Counted from the stretch's first letter, positions 10,729 through 20,520 are shown. The stretch is 64,000 bases of DNA from CAVZLD01 sp963776055 (GCA_963776055.1 CAVZLD010000014.1:682001-746000); one strand, 5' to 3'. Made by a program: numbers and translations. Notes: generated from the sequence alone by a model not told the origin.

Positions 10729-11241
10729 ATGGCGGGCGAACTGAATGGCGAACGACTCGAGCAGTTGATGCGGCAGCATGCCGCCGCCCTGGAGTTGTTT
10801 GCTGCGCAGTGGACTTCGACGCCGGAAGATTGCGTGCAGGAAGCCTTTGTGCGTTTGATGCGCCAGTCGGTGGCTCCGGAGCACGTCGTGTCCTGGTTAT
10901 ACCGAGTGGTTCGTAACCAGGCGATTAGTACGCAACGTTCCTGGTGGCGACGGCGACGGCGTGAAGCGGCGTTTGCCGCCGAGCGACCGGCCTGGTTCGA
11001 TTCCGATCGTCTGACATCGGTCGAAGTTGAGGAACTGACGGACGCCCTCCGTAGCCTGACTCCCGAACTTCGAGAAGTCGTGGTGGCCCGCATCTGGGGC
11101 GGCCTGTCTTTCGATCAGATCGGCACTGCCGTGGGCGTCTCCGTCAGTACCGTTCATCGACGTTATCAAGCCGGCCTGCAAGCGGTCCGGCGGAAACTGG
11201 AACAGCCATGTCCGAGCACGAACCCTTCGAGCCAGAACTAG
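10729..11241 (+). CDS. RNA polymerase sigma factor, sigma-70 family (ECF type)
   Basis: About 170 residues, the usual length for an ECF sigma factor. Residues about 25-60 form a region 2 with TPEDCVQEAFVRLMRQ and SWLYRVVRNQAIS, followed by a very basic linker (WWRRRRREA). Residues about 100-155 form a region 4 helix-turn-helix (LTPELREVVVARIWGGLSF, then IGTAVGVSVSTVHRRYQAGL). It would direct RNA polymerase to a special promoter set. The next gene starts 34 bases before this one ends, so the two are likely co-translated, as is common for sigma factors and their membrane partners. Confidence 0.9.
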   Translation: MAGELNGERLEQLMRQHAAALELFAAQWTSTPEDCVQEAFVRLMRQSVAPEHVVSWLYRVVRNQAISTQRSWWRRRRREAAFAAERPAWFDSDRLTSVEVEELTDALRSLTPELREVVVARIWGGLSFDQIGTAVGVSVSTVHRRYQAGLQAVRRKLEQPCPSTNPSSQN

Positions 11242-11834
11242 CCGAGATCGAGCGGAAATTGTCGGCCCTCTCGCCTCGTGTGGCACGGTTGAACCGGGCC
11301 GCGACGATCTTTCGCGCAGGGCAGGCATCCGTGCACGCGGAGCCCGGTCGTGCGCAGTGGGTCTGGCCGGTTGTCACGGCCGCCTCGTTGCTGCTTTCAG
11401 TGGGTTTAACCGCAGCGCTGTTCCGCCAGCCTCGGGAGCGAATCGTCTACGTGGAGCGGACGACCGTTCCGACGGAGCAACCGGCGGAACAACCCGAGCG
11501 GAGTGTCTTGCCCGACACTCGGGCTCCGGTCTCCCGGGACACGAGGCCGCTGCGATCCTGGCTCGGGGCGATCTGGGATCCGCGAGGCAGCGGCCGGCCC
11601 AACTACCTACGTGATCGACAATTGGCGCTGCAGCTGGGTGTCGAGTCGCTGCCGGTCACTGTGCACTCATCCAGCAGCAGTCCCGCGTCTTCGCTCCGTT
11701 ATGCCGACTGGCGGTACGGGATGGAGAGGCGTCGCGAGCTGCAGACGACGGACGAAAGTCTTCCTGAATCACCATCGGGGTCGGCCGGTGACTTACCAGG
11801 GCCGCTGCCGGGAAATCGTGGAGGATCCTCATGA
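11208..11834 (+). CDS. Single-TM protein, putative sigma-factor partner
   Basis: About 208 residues. The first about 45 residues are cytosolic and charged (ELAEIERKLSALSPRVARLN), followed by one TM helix (VWPVVTAASLLLSVGLTAAL), then a low-complexity, proline- and serine-rich extracytoplasmic part. I see no HxxxCxxC zinc anti-sigma motif. Overlap with the sigma gene by 34 bases and the N-in topology suggest a regulator or anti-sigma of a type restricted to planctomycetes; that is inference. It overlaps the next gene by the four bases ATGA at 11831-11834. Confidence 0.75.
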   Translation: MSEHEPFEPELAEIERKLSALSPRVARLNRAATIFRAGQASVHAEPGRAQWVWPVVTAASLLLSVGLTAALFRQPRERIVYVERTTVPTEQPAEQPERSVLPDTRAPVSRDTRPLRSWLGAIWDPRGSGRPNYLRDRQLALQLGVESLPVTVHSSSSSPASSLRYADWRYGMERRRELQTTDESLPESPSGSAGDLPGPLPGNRGGSS

Positions 11835-13332
11835 TCGTTTTCGAAAAAAGAGCTTTCCTGTGGACCGTGACATTGTCCGTGCTGACCTGGGGTCTGCCCA
11901 TCGGTGCCTTGCAGACGCCGGCATCCTCCGCCGAAAAGGCGCCAGAAATCGAGCAGGTTTCGATTCGGCTGGGGCCTGCGCCGGAGGTCGATCCACCATT
12001 GAAACATTCTTTGATCGTTCCGTTCGCCGAATTGAGGTCCGGTAATGCGGCGATCTTCTACTATCGGGCGATGCTGTTGATGCCGCGTCAAAAGGAGGCG
12101 CAGTTCGGCGATCCGCAGTCGGCCTGGTTGGAGATGCCGTTGCAGGAGATACCGAAAGAAGAGATCAAACGTTTTCTTCAGGGGTTCTCCGGGTCGCTGC
12201 ATGAACTGGAACAAGCCGCCCAGCGAGAATCGTGCGATTGGGAGCTGGGGCTTCGTGAACTGGATGGGGGCGATGTGATCTCTTTCCTGTTGCCGGAGTT
12301 GCAGGAAGCGAGGCAATTGGGCCGCGTCGTGCGACTGAAGACGCGTTTGGCGATTGCCGAAGGTGATTTCGATGAGGCGTTACGGTCGCTGCAGTTGGGG
12401 TACTCCCTGGCCCGCGATCTGGGCCGATCGCCCACGCTCATCCATGGCTTGGTGGGGATTGCGGTTGCCTCCCTGATGCATCAGTCCGTCGTGGACTGGA
12501 TCGATGTCCAGGGCCCCAATCTTTACTGGGCGCTGGCTTCGCTACCCGATCCGTTGGTCGATTTGCGAATCGCGATGCAGCAGGAAATGCACCTGCCACT
12601 TCAGTTTTTCCCGTTTCTCAAGGATCCGGAGAATCAGGTTTGGAGCGAGCAACAATGGCGTGATGCGCTGGCGGAGGGAATCGACCAGATGACGAAGGTC
12701 CACGGCGATTTTCTCGCGCCCGCCGAGGGCAAGGTCGACCGTCAGTTGTTGTCTCAGTTCGCCGCGGTTGGTTGGCTGATGACGTTCTACCCGCGCCGAA
12801 GCAGGAACTGATCGACAGCGGAATGAGTGCCGATCGACTGGAGGCCATGCCCGTAGGACAAGTCCTCGCCATGCAGGCCAGCCGTTCGTATCGGTACATC
12901 TACGATCAGCAATTCAAATGGTTCTACGTGCCGCTCTGGCAGGCGAGAAAAGAAGCGATGGCGACGGAACGGCGGCTGATCGAGGAAGGATATCTGGGGG
13001 GAGGCCTGCCTTCCCGGGAGATTCTTCCCATCGCCAGTGTGCTCATGCCCGGTGTTCGCGCAGCGATGTTCGCACAAGGACGATTGGACCGTGACACGGC
13101 CGCTCTGCGAACACTCGAGGCCCTGCGCGGCTACGCGGCAACTCACGATGGCAATTGGCCGCAGAAATTGGCCGACGTGACGGAGCTGCCGATTCCTCGC
13201 GACCCGGTGACCGGTCAGGAGTTTCCCTTCCAGGTCCAGGCGGGACGAGCCGAGTTGTGGCTGACCGCCGAACCGGATGTTCCCCGGTTGCAAGAACGTC
13301 GTTACGTCTTGGAACTTGTGACACCGAAATGA
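11831..13332 (+). CDS. Secreted protein of unknown function (one frameshift)
   Basis: Two frames join near 12795 into a protein of about 500 residues. The N-terminus has a hydrophobic leader (FLWTVTLSVLTWGLPIGAL), consistent with export. The middle is helical and repeat-like (LKTRLAIAEGDFDEALRSL, LQLGYSLARDL), resembling TPR-like planctomycete proteins. The C-terminal part contains a DPVTGQEFPFQ segment and a stretch typical of secreted planctomycete proteins that read a type IV pilin-like tail (LRGYAATHDGNWPQKLADV). The break is best explained by one missing base, because adding a G gives YPAPKQELIDSGMS. Start and upstream stop overlap as ATGA, so it is translated with the sigma factor and TM protein. 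Confidence 0.75.
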
Positions 13333-13396
13333 CGGAATGATCTGTGACGTGTGACAGAACGTTTCGCTTTGCCCTGTAACTACAGGAGAAACACAA

Positions 13397-14983
13397 ATGC
13401 TATCTCGACCGTCCTCGATTCAGTTTTGGTCGGTACCGAGCTTCGCGGCGCTGTTGGCTACGCTCATCTCCTGTTGTCTGACCGGGGCGATCCAAGCGCA
13501 GTCCGCGACAGCCGAAGTGGGGATTTCGCGGTGGTTGGAAGGGGAAACCATCGGCGTGGTTCGGTGTGACATCGAACGGCTTTCCCAAAGCCTGTCTTCG
13601 GATCATCTGCAAGACATGATCGATCGGGTCGGGCTGGACGCTTCGATGCGAGAGGCGGCGCAAGCCATTGAGCAGCACGCTCGTCGCCTGCTGAACGAGT
13701 TTCGCGAGGCGGGGGGGCGAGAGGTATGGATTCTGCTCAACCCGATCGACCTGGCCTGCGGGTCACCATTGATTATTGTTCGTGGCACATCCGATGGGGA
13801 TGCCGATCGTTTGCGTTCCTGGCTGGAAGAACAAGGGAATTCGGCGCTGCAAGTCGCCCCACAGGACGCCACCACATCGATGATCGGGCATCCCTCGGTG
13901 CTGGAACGTGTCGCCCAGATGCAGCCCCGTGATCGGCCGGAGCTGACCGAGGCGCTGATGACGGACACGTTGCCGCCGGTGGTGGCCGTCCTGGCGTTGG
14001 GTCCCGACCAACGTCGCGTCTTGCGCGAGACATTCCCGCCGCTGCCGGAACCGTGGGGGGAGGTCAGCGGCGAGTTTTTGGCCGATGGCATCCGCTGGTC
14101 CCGCCTGCATCTCGACCCGAGTGCGGAGATCCCGCTGAAGATCATGATCCAAACACGCGACAGCGCGACGGCAGCTCAGTCGTTGAAGAACCTCCAGCGT
14201 GGAATCCAATGCGTAACGCAGTGGGACGCGGTCGCAAAACGCGTCCCGCAAATCGCGTTACTGCCCGAATTGCTGCCGCTGCGGGTGGTCGGCGACCAAG
14301 TCATCATGGAGCTCCCCGTCCAGGCGCTGGAGACCTTCTTCGTGCGACTCTTTGCCAAGCCGGTTTGGGAAGTCCGCCGATCGGCGCAACGCATGCAGTG
14401 CATGAATAATTTCAAACAGATTGGCGTGGCGATGCACACCTACCATAGCGAAAGAAATACCCTCCCACCGGCAGCTTCCGTCGATCCGTCGGGCGAGCCG
14501 CTCCTCAGTTGGCGAGTGCATCTTCTGCCGTATTTGGGTGAGAAGGCATTGTACGATCAGTTCCATCTCGACGAAGCGTGGAACAGTGAGCACAACCAGA
14601 AGCTGATTCCCAAGATTCCCGCCGTGTTTTCCTGCCCCGCTTCGCCAAGCCGGCAGGACGGCACAACCTCCTACCTGCTGCCGATCGGACCGGGCACCGT
14701 TTGGGGAGGCGAGCGGCCGTTGTCGATTCGCGAGATTCGTGATGGTACAAGCAACACGGTAATGGTTGTTGAGTCCACCCCCGAGAAGGCGGTCGTGTGG
14801 ACGAAGCCGGGGGATCTGGTCCTGCAGCCCGATGCACCCGGCCAGGGACTCGGGCGGCAGCACGGGGAGGGCCATCTGGCGCTGTACTGCGACGGGAGCG
14901 TGCGCCTGCTGAGCGGTGACCTGCCGGCCGAATCGCTGTGGCTGCGGTTGGATGCCAACGACGGTCAGGTCGTGCGAGATTGA
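13397..14983 (+). CDS. DUF1559-type secreted protein
   Basis: About 528 residues, uninterrupted. The start follows AGGAG by nine bases and gives a signal peptide (FAALLATLISCCLTGAIQAQ). Residues 40-320 are a domain I cannot name (VVRCDIERLSQSLSSDHL). From about residue 335 the sequence is characteristic of DUF1559 (QRMQCMNNFKQIGVAMHTYH, then LSWRVHLLPYLGEKALYDQF, and IRDGTSNTVMVVE near the end). DUF1559 proteins are greatly expanded in Planctomycetota and usually carry a pilin-like N-terminus; this one instead has the domain at the C-terminus of a longer secreted protein. Role unknown. It follows the sigma-factor operon on the same strand with a 64-base gap. Confidence 0.85.
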   Translation: MLSRPSSIQFWSVPSFAALLATLISCCLTGAIQAQSATAEVGISRWLEGETIGVVRCDIERLSQSLSSDHLQDMIDRVGLDASMREAAQAIEQHARRLLNEFREAGGREVWILLNPIDLACGSPLIIVRGTSDGDADRLRSWLEEQGNSALQVAPQDATTSMIGHPSVLERVAQMQPRDRPELTEALMTDTLPPVVAVLALGPDQRRVLRETFPPLPEPWGEVSGEFLADGIRWSRLHLDPSAEIPLKIMIQTRDSATAAQSLKNLQRGIQCVTQWDAVAKRVPQIALLPELLPLRVVGDQVIMELPVQALETFFVRLFAKPVWEVRRSAQRMQCMNNFKQIGVAMHTYHSERNTLPPAASVDPSGEPLLSWRVHLLPYLGEKALYDQFHLDEAWNSEHNQKLIPKIPAVFSCPASPSRQDGTTSYLLPIGPGTVWGGERPLSIREIRDGTSNTVMVVESTPEKAVVWTKPGDLVLQPDAPGQGLGRQHGEGHLALYCDGSVRLLSGDLPAESLWLRLDANDGQVVRD

Positions 14984-15163
14984 TGCTCGTTCGGAATTCG
15001 GGCCACGGTGGTCGCGACAGAAGGGGGGACCCCATCCGCTGGTGAGCTTGCCCTGCGAATCGCGTTCGTTGTCCCATGCTCTTCGTGGGGCTCCGCGAGC
15101 GCAAGCCCCCGGTGGTCACTCCCCACACGGCCATGCCGCCGCGTCGTCCTCGCCTGGCCCCCG

Positions 15164-16585
15164 TCAGGCGATCAGATCCTGAATGACTCGACCATGGACG
15201 TCGGTCAGACGGAAGTCGCGACCGGCGTAGCGGAACGTGAACCGCTCGTGGTCGAATCCCAGCAGGTGTAGAATCGTCGCATGCAAATCGTGCACATGGA
15301 CGCGATTCTCGACCGCCCGAAAGCCGAATTCATCCGTTGCGCCGTAAATCGTTCCACCTTTCACGCCACCACCGGCGAGCCACATCGTGAATCCATAGTG
15401 ATTGTGATCCCGTCCATTGATCTTGCCCGCATTGGAACCGGCCTTGGGTAGTTCGACGGTCGGGGTGCGTCCGAACTCGCCGCCCCAGATCACGAGAGTA
15501 TCGTGCAGCATGCCGCGTTGTTTCAGATCCTGCAGCAACGCACCGATGGCCTGGTCGCACTGTTTTGCCAGACGGCGATGGTTCACCTCCAGATCATCGT
15601 GGTTGTCCCACGGCTGTCCGGCTCCATGCCAGACCTGTACGAACCGTACCCCTCGTTCCAGTAGCCGACGTGCGATCAGGATCTGGCGGGCTTGGACGCC
15701 GGGCCCGTACAGATCGCGAATGTGCTGTGGTTCTCGGGAGACATCGAATGCTTCCGCCGCATCCTGCTGCATTCGATACGCCAGCTCGAACGAATGAATT
15801 CGCGTTTCCAATTGCGAATCCTGATCGCGTTGTTGCTGGTGCATTCGATTAAGTTCTCGCAGCAGATCCAACTGCCTTCGCTGATCGGCGACCGCATACT
15901 GTGGATTGCGGATGTGCTCGATCAGTTGCTCGATCTTTTCGTGTTGCGTATCGATGTAGGTTCCCTGATACACGCCCGGCAGAAAACCGGCTTGCCAATT
16001 CTGCGATTCCTGGATCGGGTAGCCGCCGGGGCACATCGCGATAAAAGCCGGCAGATTCTGGTTTTCGGTGCCGAGGCCGTACGTCGTCCACGACCCCATG
16101 CTGGGCCGAATCAGCCGTGCGTTGCCGCAATTCATCAGCAATAACGACGGTTCATGGTTGGGCACGTCTGCATGCATCGAACGAATGACCGCCAGTTCAT
16201 CGACACAGCGCGCAACATTCGGAAAGATCTCGCTAACTTCGATCCCGCTTTGCCCGTGTTGGTGGAACTTGTAGGGCGAAGGAAAGGCAGCGCCCGTCTT
16301 GCGTTCCGTGGCCAGGTTGCCGCCCGGCAATTCCTTTCCGGCATATTTCGCCAGCAGCGGCTTGGGATCGAACGTGTCCACATGCGACGGGCCGCCGTTC
16401 ATGAACAGGTGGATCACCCGCTTTGCCTTGGGCGCGAAATGAGGTGGTCGCGGGGCCAGTGCGCTATTGGTTGCGGCGGCCCCGTCGGTGCTCGTCAGGA
16501 GCGTGCCGAGGGCCAGACTACCCAAGCCCATCCCGCCGCGCCGCAGCAGTTCACGTCGAGAGATGCAGGAAGCGGTGATCGACAT
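15164..16585 (-). CDS. DUF1501 protein with Tat-type leader
   Basis: About 473 residues. The start at 16585 gives a twin-arginine-like leader (SRRELLRRGGMGLGSLAL), so it is likely exported folded. The DUF1501 family is in the alkaline phosphatase/sulfatase-like fold group; characteristic segments are HLFMNGGPSHVDTFDPKP near residue 60, VWHGAGQPWDNHDDLE in the middle, and WGGEFGRTPTVE followed by GRDHNHYGF and LAGGGVKGG. The biochemical role is not established. It starts four bases after the stop of the PSD1 gene, so the two are coupled; this pair is a recurrent planctomycete arrangement. Confidence 0.92.
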   Translation of the reverse strand: MSITASCISRRELLRRGGMGLGSLALGTLLTSTDGAAATNSALAPRPPHFAPKAKRVIHLFMNGGPSHVDTFDPKPLLAKYAGKELPGGNLATERKTGAAFPSPYKFHQHGQSGIEVSEIFPNVARCVDELAVIRSMHADVPNHEPSLLLMNCGNARLIRPSMGSWTTYGLGTENQNLPAFIAMCPGGYPIQESQNWQAGFLPGVYQGTYIDTQHEKIEQLIEHIRNPQYAVADQRRQLDLLRELNRMHQQQRDQDSQLETRIHSFELAYRMQQDAAEAFDVSREPQHIRDLYGPGVQARQILIARRLLERGVRFVQVWHGAGQPWDNHDDLEVNHRRLAKQCDQAIGALLQDLKQRGMLHDTLVIWGGEFGRTPTVELPKAGSNAGKINGRDHNHYGFTMWLAGGGVKGGTIYGATDEFGFRAVENRVHVHDLHATILHLLGFDHERFTFRYAGRDFRLTDVHGRVIQDLIA

Positions 16586-16589
16586 GGAA

Positions 16590-18725
16590 TCAATCCAGAA
16601 ATAGGAATTCGTTCGACAGCAGCAGCACTTGCGCAAGTTGCTGCCAGGCTACGGTGCCCTTTTGGGATCCACCCGAATCTTCGAGATACTGCGTGCTTAA
16701 GGCCAACTCTCGGGATGAGGGATCTCGTGACAAAATCTGTCGGTAGAGCTGACTGACGCGGGGTGTTGTCTCGGGCGGCGCGGCATCCAATGCACGCTGG
16801 GCCGCGGCCCGTGCTTGGTCCAACAGAAAGGGACTGTTCATCATGAACAGCGCCTGTTGCGGAACGGTTGTCTCAAATCGTTTGGGGGCATGCGTGTCGG
16901 GGCTGGCCACGTCGAATACACGAAACAGCCCCGGCAAATTTTGGCGGTCGAGGAAGGCGTACAGTGTGCGGCGCTGTGACGCTGTTTTCCCTGTAATCGG
17001 TGCCGATGGCCCGCCTACCGATTCCGCCTGCAGACCGCCGCTCACATGCAGAACGGCATCGCGAATCGCTTCGAAATCCAACCGACGGCGGTTGGCTTTC
17101 CAGTAGGTTCGGTTCTCCGGGTCGCGCTTTGCGGCGGTGAGTCGATCCGCGGAGGCTTGTTGGTAAGTGGCCGACGTCACCAATTCCTCCACCAACCATT
17201 TGATCGACCAATCGTGCTGCATGAACTCGACGGCCAGGTAATCCAACGCGGGAAGGAGTCGCGGCTGCTCGCTGCGCGTTCCAAAGTCACTCGGTGTATC
17301 GACCAGATAGCTGCCAAACAGCTTGCCCCAGACTCGGTTGACGAACACGCGTGCCGTCAACGGGTTCCCGTCGTCGGCAATGGCCGCTGCCATTTCGGCG
17401 CGGCCACTGCCGTTGTGAAATGGTTCACGATTCGGACCGCTCAACAATTGCAGAAACTGGCGAGGTACCTCGTTGCCACGGTTCCGCGGATTGCCACGTC
17501 GAAATACGTATGCCGTCTGCGGTGACTTGCGGTCGACCAACCGTAAGGCCGTCGGCTCGCCACCCGGTTCTTCACAGCTGGCAAAGACGCCATACAGAGA
17601 ATAGTAGTCGTCAATGGGGATCGGATCATACTTGTGATCGTGGCAGCGAGCACAACTGACGGTCAGAGCCATTAAGCCGCGCGTCACGACGTCGATGCGG
17701 TCGTCGATGACGTCATGGCGATTGTTGAGGAAGCGTCGCCCCAACGTCAGAAAACCCATCGCGACCAGGTCTTCCGAATGGTCGGCGGAGAAGACGTCGG
17801 CCGCTAACTGGAATCGCAGAAACTCGTCGTATGACCGATCCTGATTCAGGGAATCGATCACCCAGTCGCGATAGCGGTACGCTTCGGGGTAGTTGCGGTC
17901 TTCCTGGAAGACGTAACCCTTGGTATCGGCAAACCGTGCCACGTCCAGCCAGTGCCGGGCCCAGCGTTCTCCGAACTGAGGCGCAGCGAGCAGCGTTTTC
18001 ACGAGGCGTGAGTAGGCGTCCGGCGTGCGATCCGTTACGAAGGCTTGTACTTCCGCGTAAGTAGGAGGTAAACCGACCAGATCGAAAGAGAGTCGTCGGA
18101 TGAGTGTTTCGCGGGGGGCGGCCGATGAGGGAGACACGCCCACGGCACGTTGTCCATCCAGCACGTAGCGGTCCAGTTGTGTCTGAGCCCAGCCGTCCGG
18201 ATCGGGGCCGGGAGCCACGGTCTGCGGCGGTTGAAACGCCCAGTGCTTTTCTGCGCTGGTTGGCTCGTCCACCACCTCGGCGACCGCCGCTTCCGACCGG
18301 GGATCCGGTGCTCCCAGCCGAATCCAGGTGGCAAAATCGCTCGCGATCTCCTCGGATAGCTTCTGGTCAGGGGGCATTGGCGAAACGTCGTCGTCGTAGC
18401 GAATCGCTTTCAGCAACAGACTCTGGTCGGGCTCGCCCGGCCGGATTGCGGGACCGGAATCACCGCCCTGTTGCCAGCCGGATTGCGAATCGAGTCGCAG
18501 TCCGGCTTGGATTTCGTCCGACTCCGCCGAATGACATTGATGACAGTGCTCGATGAGGATGGGACGGATGCGTTTTTCGAACAGTTCCCGACCTGCGCGG
18601 CTGTCGTCCGTCGCGAAGGCCCCAAGCGGCTGGCAACAGAACCACAGCAACAGAATCAGACGTCCGCCGGGGAGTTTCCAACCGGTGAAGCGGTGAATTA
18701 CGTGAACGGAGGGCAGGTGTGACAT
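16590..18725 (-). CDS. PSD1 and cytochrome c domain protein (DUF1549/DUF1553)
   Basis: 711 residues with an N-terminal hydrophobic leader (LILLLWFCCQPLGAFA). Residues about 45-130 are a planctomycete cytochrome c-like domain with heme motif CHQCH and the phrase SPMPPDQKLSEEI. DUF1549 follows (RRLSFDLVGLPPTYAEV, then WLDVARFADTKGY), with a second CARCH motif in SCARCHDHKYDPI. DUF1553 occupies the C-terminus (NPLTARVFVNRVWGKLFG, VPQQALFMMNSPF). These proteins are probably exported and redox active, but their function is unknown. It is shorter than many relatives, mainly because the linker between DUF1549 and DUF1553 is short. It is the first gene of the pair with DUF1501. Confidence 0.92.
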   Translation of the reverse strand: MSHLPSVHVIHRFTGWKLPGGRLILLLWFCCQPLGAFATDDSRAGRELFEKRIRPILIEHCHQCHSAESDEIQAGLRLDSQSGWQQGGDSGPAIRPGEPDQSLLLKAIRYDDDVSPMPPDQKLSEEIASDFATWIRLGAPDPRSEAAVAEVVDEPTSAEKHWAFQPPQTVAPGPDPDGWAQTQLDRYVLDGQRAVGVSPSSAAPRETLIRRLSFDLVGLPPTYAEVQAFVTDRTPDAYSRLVKTLLAAPQFGERWARHWLDVARFADTKGYVFQEDRNYPEAYRYRDWVIDSLNQDRSYDEFLRFQLAADVFSADHSEDLVAMGFLTLGRRFLNNRHDVIDDRIDVVTRGLMALTVSCARCHDHKYDPIPIDDYYSLYGVFASCEEPGGEPTALRLVDRKSPQTAYVFRRGNPRNRGNEVPRQFLQLLSGPNREPFHNGSGRAEMAAAIADDGNPLTARVFVNRVWGKLFGSYLVDTPSDFGTRSEQPRLLPALDYLAVEFMQHDWSIKWLVEELVTSATYQQASADRLTAAKRDPENRTYWKANRRRLDFEAIRDAVLHVSGGLQAESVGGPSAPITGKTASQRRTLYAFLDRQNLPGLFRVFDVASPDTHAPKRFETTVPQQALFMMNSPFLLDQARAAAQRALDAAPPETTPRVSQLYRQILSRDPSSRELALSTQYLEDSGGSQKGTVAWQQLAQVLLLSNEFLFLD

Positions 18726-19052
18726 GCGCCATGCTCTTGTGCGGGGGAGGTTACTACCAAATTGGTAAGTCGTGCCGCACCCCGGGTCAATACCCGCAAG
18801 CTACCGTTTCCCGTGAGCGATTCGCTTGGCACTACGAGATTTCCGCCAAACGGACTATAAAAGGAGGGCGCGCCGAAAGCGACGAAAGCGCATTTCCCAA
18901 CCGAGAGAGCGGCTTCCACCGAGCCGAGAGTTGGCCAAAGAAGATGACGCAGCAGGAACTTGGGCCTCCCCGGATGGGGGCTTGCAGTGCGCTCGTGGGA
19001 AACACACACAGCGAACGGCAGTCATGGAATCACTCCGAAGGAGTTTGGCGGA
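18726..19052. other. Divergent intergenic region
   Basis: About 327 bases separate the start of the PSD1 gene (minus) from the flavin reductase (plus). It holds a short palindrome (18755-18767) and a ribosome site for the flavin reductase (AAGGAG at about 19038). I see no convincing gene. Confidence 0.5.
18755..18767. promoter_or_regulatory. Palindrome, possible operator upstream of PSD1 gene
   Basis: The sequence is TACCAA, A, TTGGTA: six-base arms around one central base, about 30 bases upstream of the PSD1 start codon. The spacing and symmetry fit a repressor site; GntR-family operators often contain TGGT/ACCA half sites. No regulator gene is adjacent, so this is only a candidate. Confidence 0.3.
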
Positions 19053-19523
19053 ATGATGGAATCGCGGCGACAGCGGAGAATAATGAGCCGTTTCGCGACC
19101 GGTGTGACGGTGGCGAGTACGGTGGTCGATGGTGAAACCTGGGGGATGACCGCGAACGCCGTCGTTTCGCTGTCCTTGGAACCGCCACTTGTTCTGCTGG
19201 CGGTCGTCCGTGGCACGCCCTCGCATCAGATGTTCACGCAAGGGAAGTGCTACGCGCTGAATATCCTCGCGGAGGACCAACAGGATTTGTCGGTCCGCTT
19301 CTCCTCACCCGGACCGAAGGATTTCTCCGAACTGGAAACCAAGACCGCCGTCACGGGAGCGCCGATTCTGTTGGACGCTCTCGGATGGGTCGACTGTAAA
19401 GTCGTCGAGACTCTCTCCGGCGGCGATCACGACCTGTTTATTGGCGAGATCCTGGACGGCGACTGTCGCGACGGGAAGCCGTTGCTCTACTACGGAAGTC
19501 GCTACGCCCAAGTGGCGGACTGA
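19053..19523 (+). CDS. Flavin reductase-like domain protein
   Basis: About 156 residues. The start at 19053 follows AAGGAG by nine bases. The sequence fits the small flavin reductase/FMN-binding split-barrel family: SRFATGVTVASTVVDGE near the N-terminus, MTANAVVSLSLEPPLVLLAV, and LYYGSRYAQV at the end. Such proteins reduce FMN or FAD with NAD(P)H, often supplying a monooxygenase; no monooxygenase is adjacent, so the partner is unknown. The 3' end overlaps the convergent VanZ-domain frame by 86 bases. Confidence 0.88.
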   Translation: MMESRRQRRIMSRFATGVTVASTVVDGETWGMTANAVVSLSLEPPLVLLAVVRGTPSHQMFTQGKCYALNILAEDQQDLSVRFSSPGPKDFSELETKTAVTGAPILLDALGWVDCKVVETLSGGDHDLFIGEILDGDCRDGKPLLYYGSRYAQVAD

Positions 19524-20520
19524 TCCCCCGTTCCAGCCGAACGTTGCCAATGGTGATTTCGATCGGAAGGGACGGGTCGACTGCGAACAAATGGAAGCCC
19601 CGGATGTGGCGCAGATCGAGCTCTCTCGAACGCGGTCCGTCACGAATGTCGCGCACCGGGATACGTACCTGCTGAAAGCCCTGTCGTAGGGGCAGTTCGC
19701 GATTGAATCGATCGTAGAAGTCGTTGTTGTGTGTGGCGTCGTGTACACGCAGCACGAGTCGTTGTTGTTCGGGCGATCTCAGCAGCAGGTCCAAGACCAA
19801 ATCGGAATCGGCGGGCCAGATCGGGTAGGGTTCGTTGATGGCCCAGCCGGCGAAGCGTTCCTTGGTTCCGATCTGCAGTCGAGCGACGTTGGCGCCGGCC
19901 TCTTTCGGCCAATCGGCCGGAGGTGCCAGCGGCTGCAACTGGACTGAGTCATCGAGATGCAGAAATCGTTGGGCCCAGGAGGCGTGAAAGTCCATCAGGA
20001 GCGGCATCGCACGGTTGCGATGATAGTAGTCCAGCAGGCAATGGGCCAAGGGGAACATGCCCCAGAAGAACGTCGCCGACAAGACGAACAAGCTCGCCCA
20101 CGAACGCCTTGGACGATCTCGATCGGTTCGCAGCAGACCGGTGAAATGCAGCAGCGACACGGCCGCCACGGCGCCCAATACGTCTTGGGTCAGATCCTGC
20201 CAGCTTGCGGAACGACCAGGGATTGCCATTTGCGCCCATTCGAGGGCACCACCGGCGAACACGGCGAGCCCCAGGCCGATCAGCGCCGACAGCCACGCCG
20301 ACGGAGTGGCTCCGGGCCAAAGGCGGAACGTGGCCAGGGCGCTGAGCATGGCGAGTAGACCAAAAAAGAAGAAATGTCCGGCGCCGTTGACACTGTCCAT
20401 CCAGATCGAGGCCCCGATGGGACGGGCGAGCCCCAGCACGCTGATCGCGACGAGGCAGAGCAGCAGCAGCGCCAGAATTCCCGCGGTCGAACGTGCAGCC
20501 CAGCATGGCGGTCGTGTCAT
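19438..20520 (-). CDS. VanZ-domain membrane protein with C-terminal soluble domain
   Basis: About 360 residues. The first about 185 residues hold several TM helices with a VanZ-like signature (NGAGHFFFFGLLAMLSAL, then FAGGALEWAQMAIPGRSASW). The last TM helix is near residue 155. The remaining about 170 residues look soluble and beta-rich (FAGWAINEPYPIWPADSDLV, LVLRVHDATHNNDFYDRFN), and may be a lectin- or CBM-like domain. VanZ-like proteins are associated with glycopeptide resistance in some bacteria, but most are uncharacterised. The final 25 residues overlap the convergent flavin reductase gene and look non-specific, so the true end may be earlier and hidden by an indel. Confidence 0.75.
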   Translation of the reverse strand: MTRPPCWAARSTAGILALLLLCLVAISVLGLARPIGASIWMDSVNGAGHFFFFGLLAMLSALATFRLWPGATPSAWLSALIGLGLAVFAGGALEWAQMAIPGRSASWQDLTQDVLGAVAAVSLLHFTGLLRTDRDRPRRSWASLFVLSATFFWGMFPLAHCLLDYYHRNRAMPLLMDFHASWAQRFLHLDDSVQLQPLAPPADWPKEAGANVARLQIGTKERFAGWAINEPYPIWPADSDLVLDLLLRSPEQQRLVLRVHDATHNNDFYDRFNRELPLRQGFQQVRIPVRDIRDGPRSRELDLRHIRGFHLFAVDPSLPIEITIGNVRLERGISPPLGRSDFRSRATASRRDSRRPGSRQ

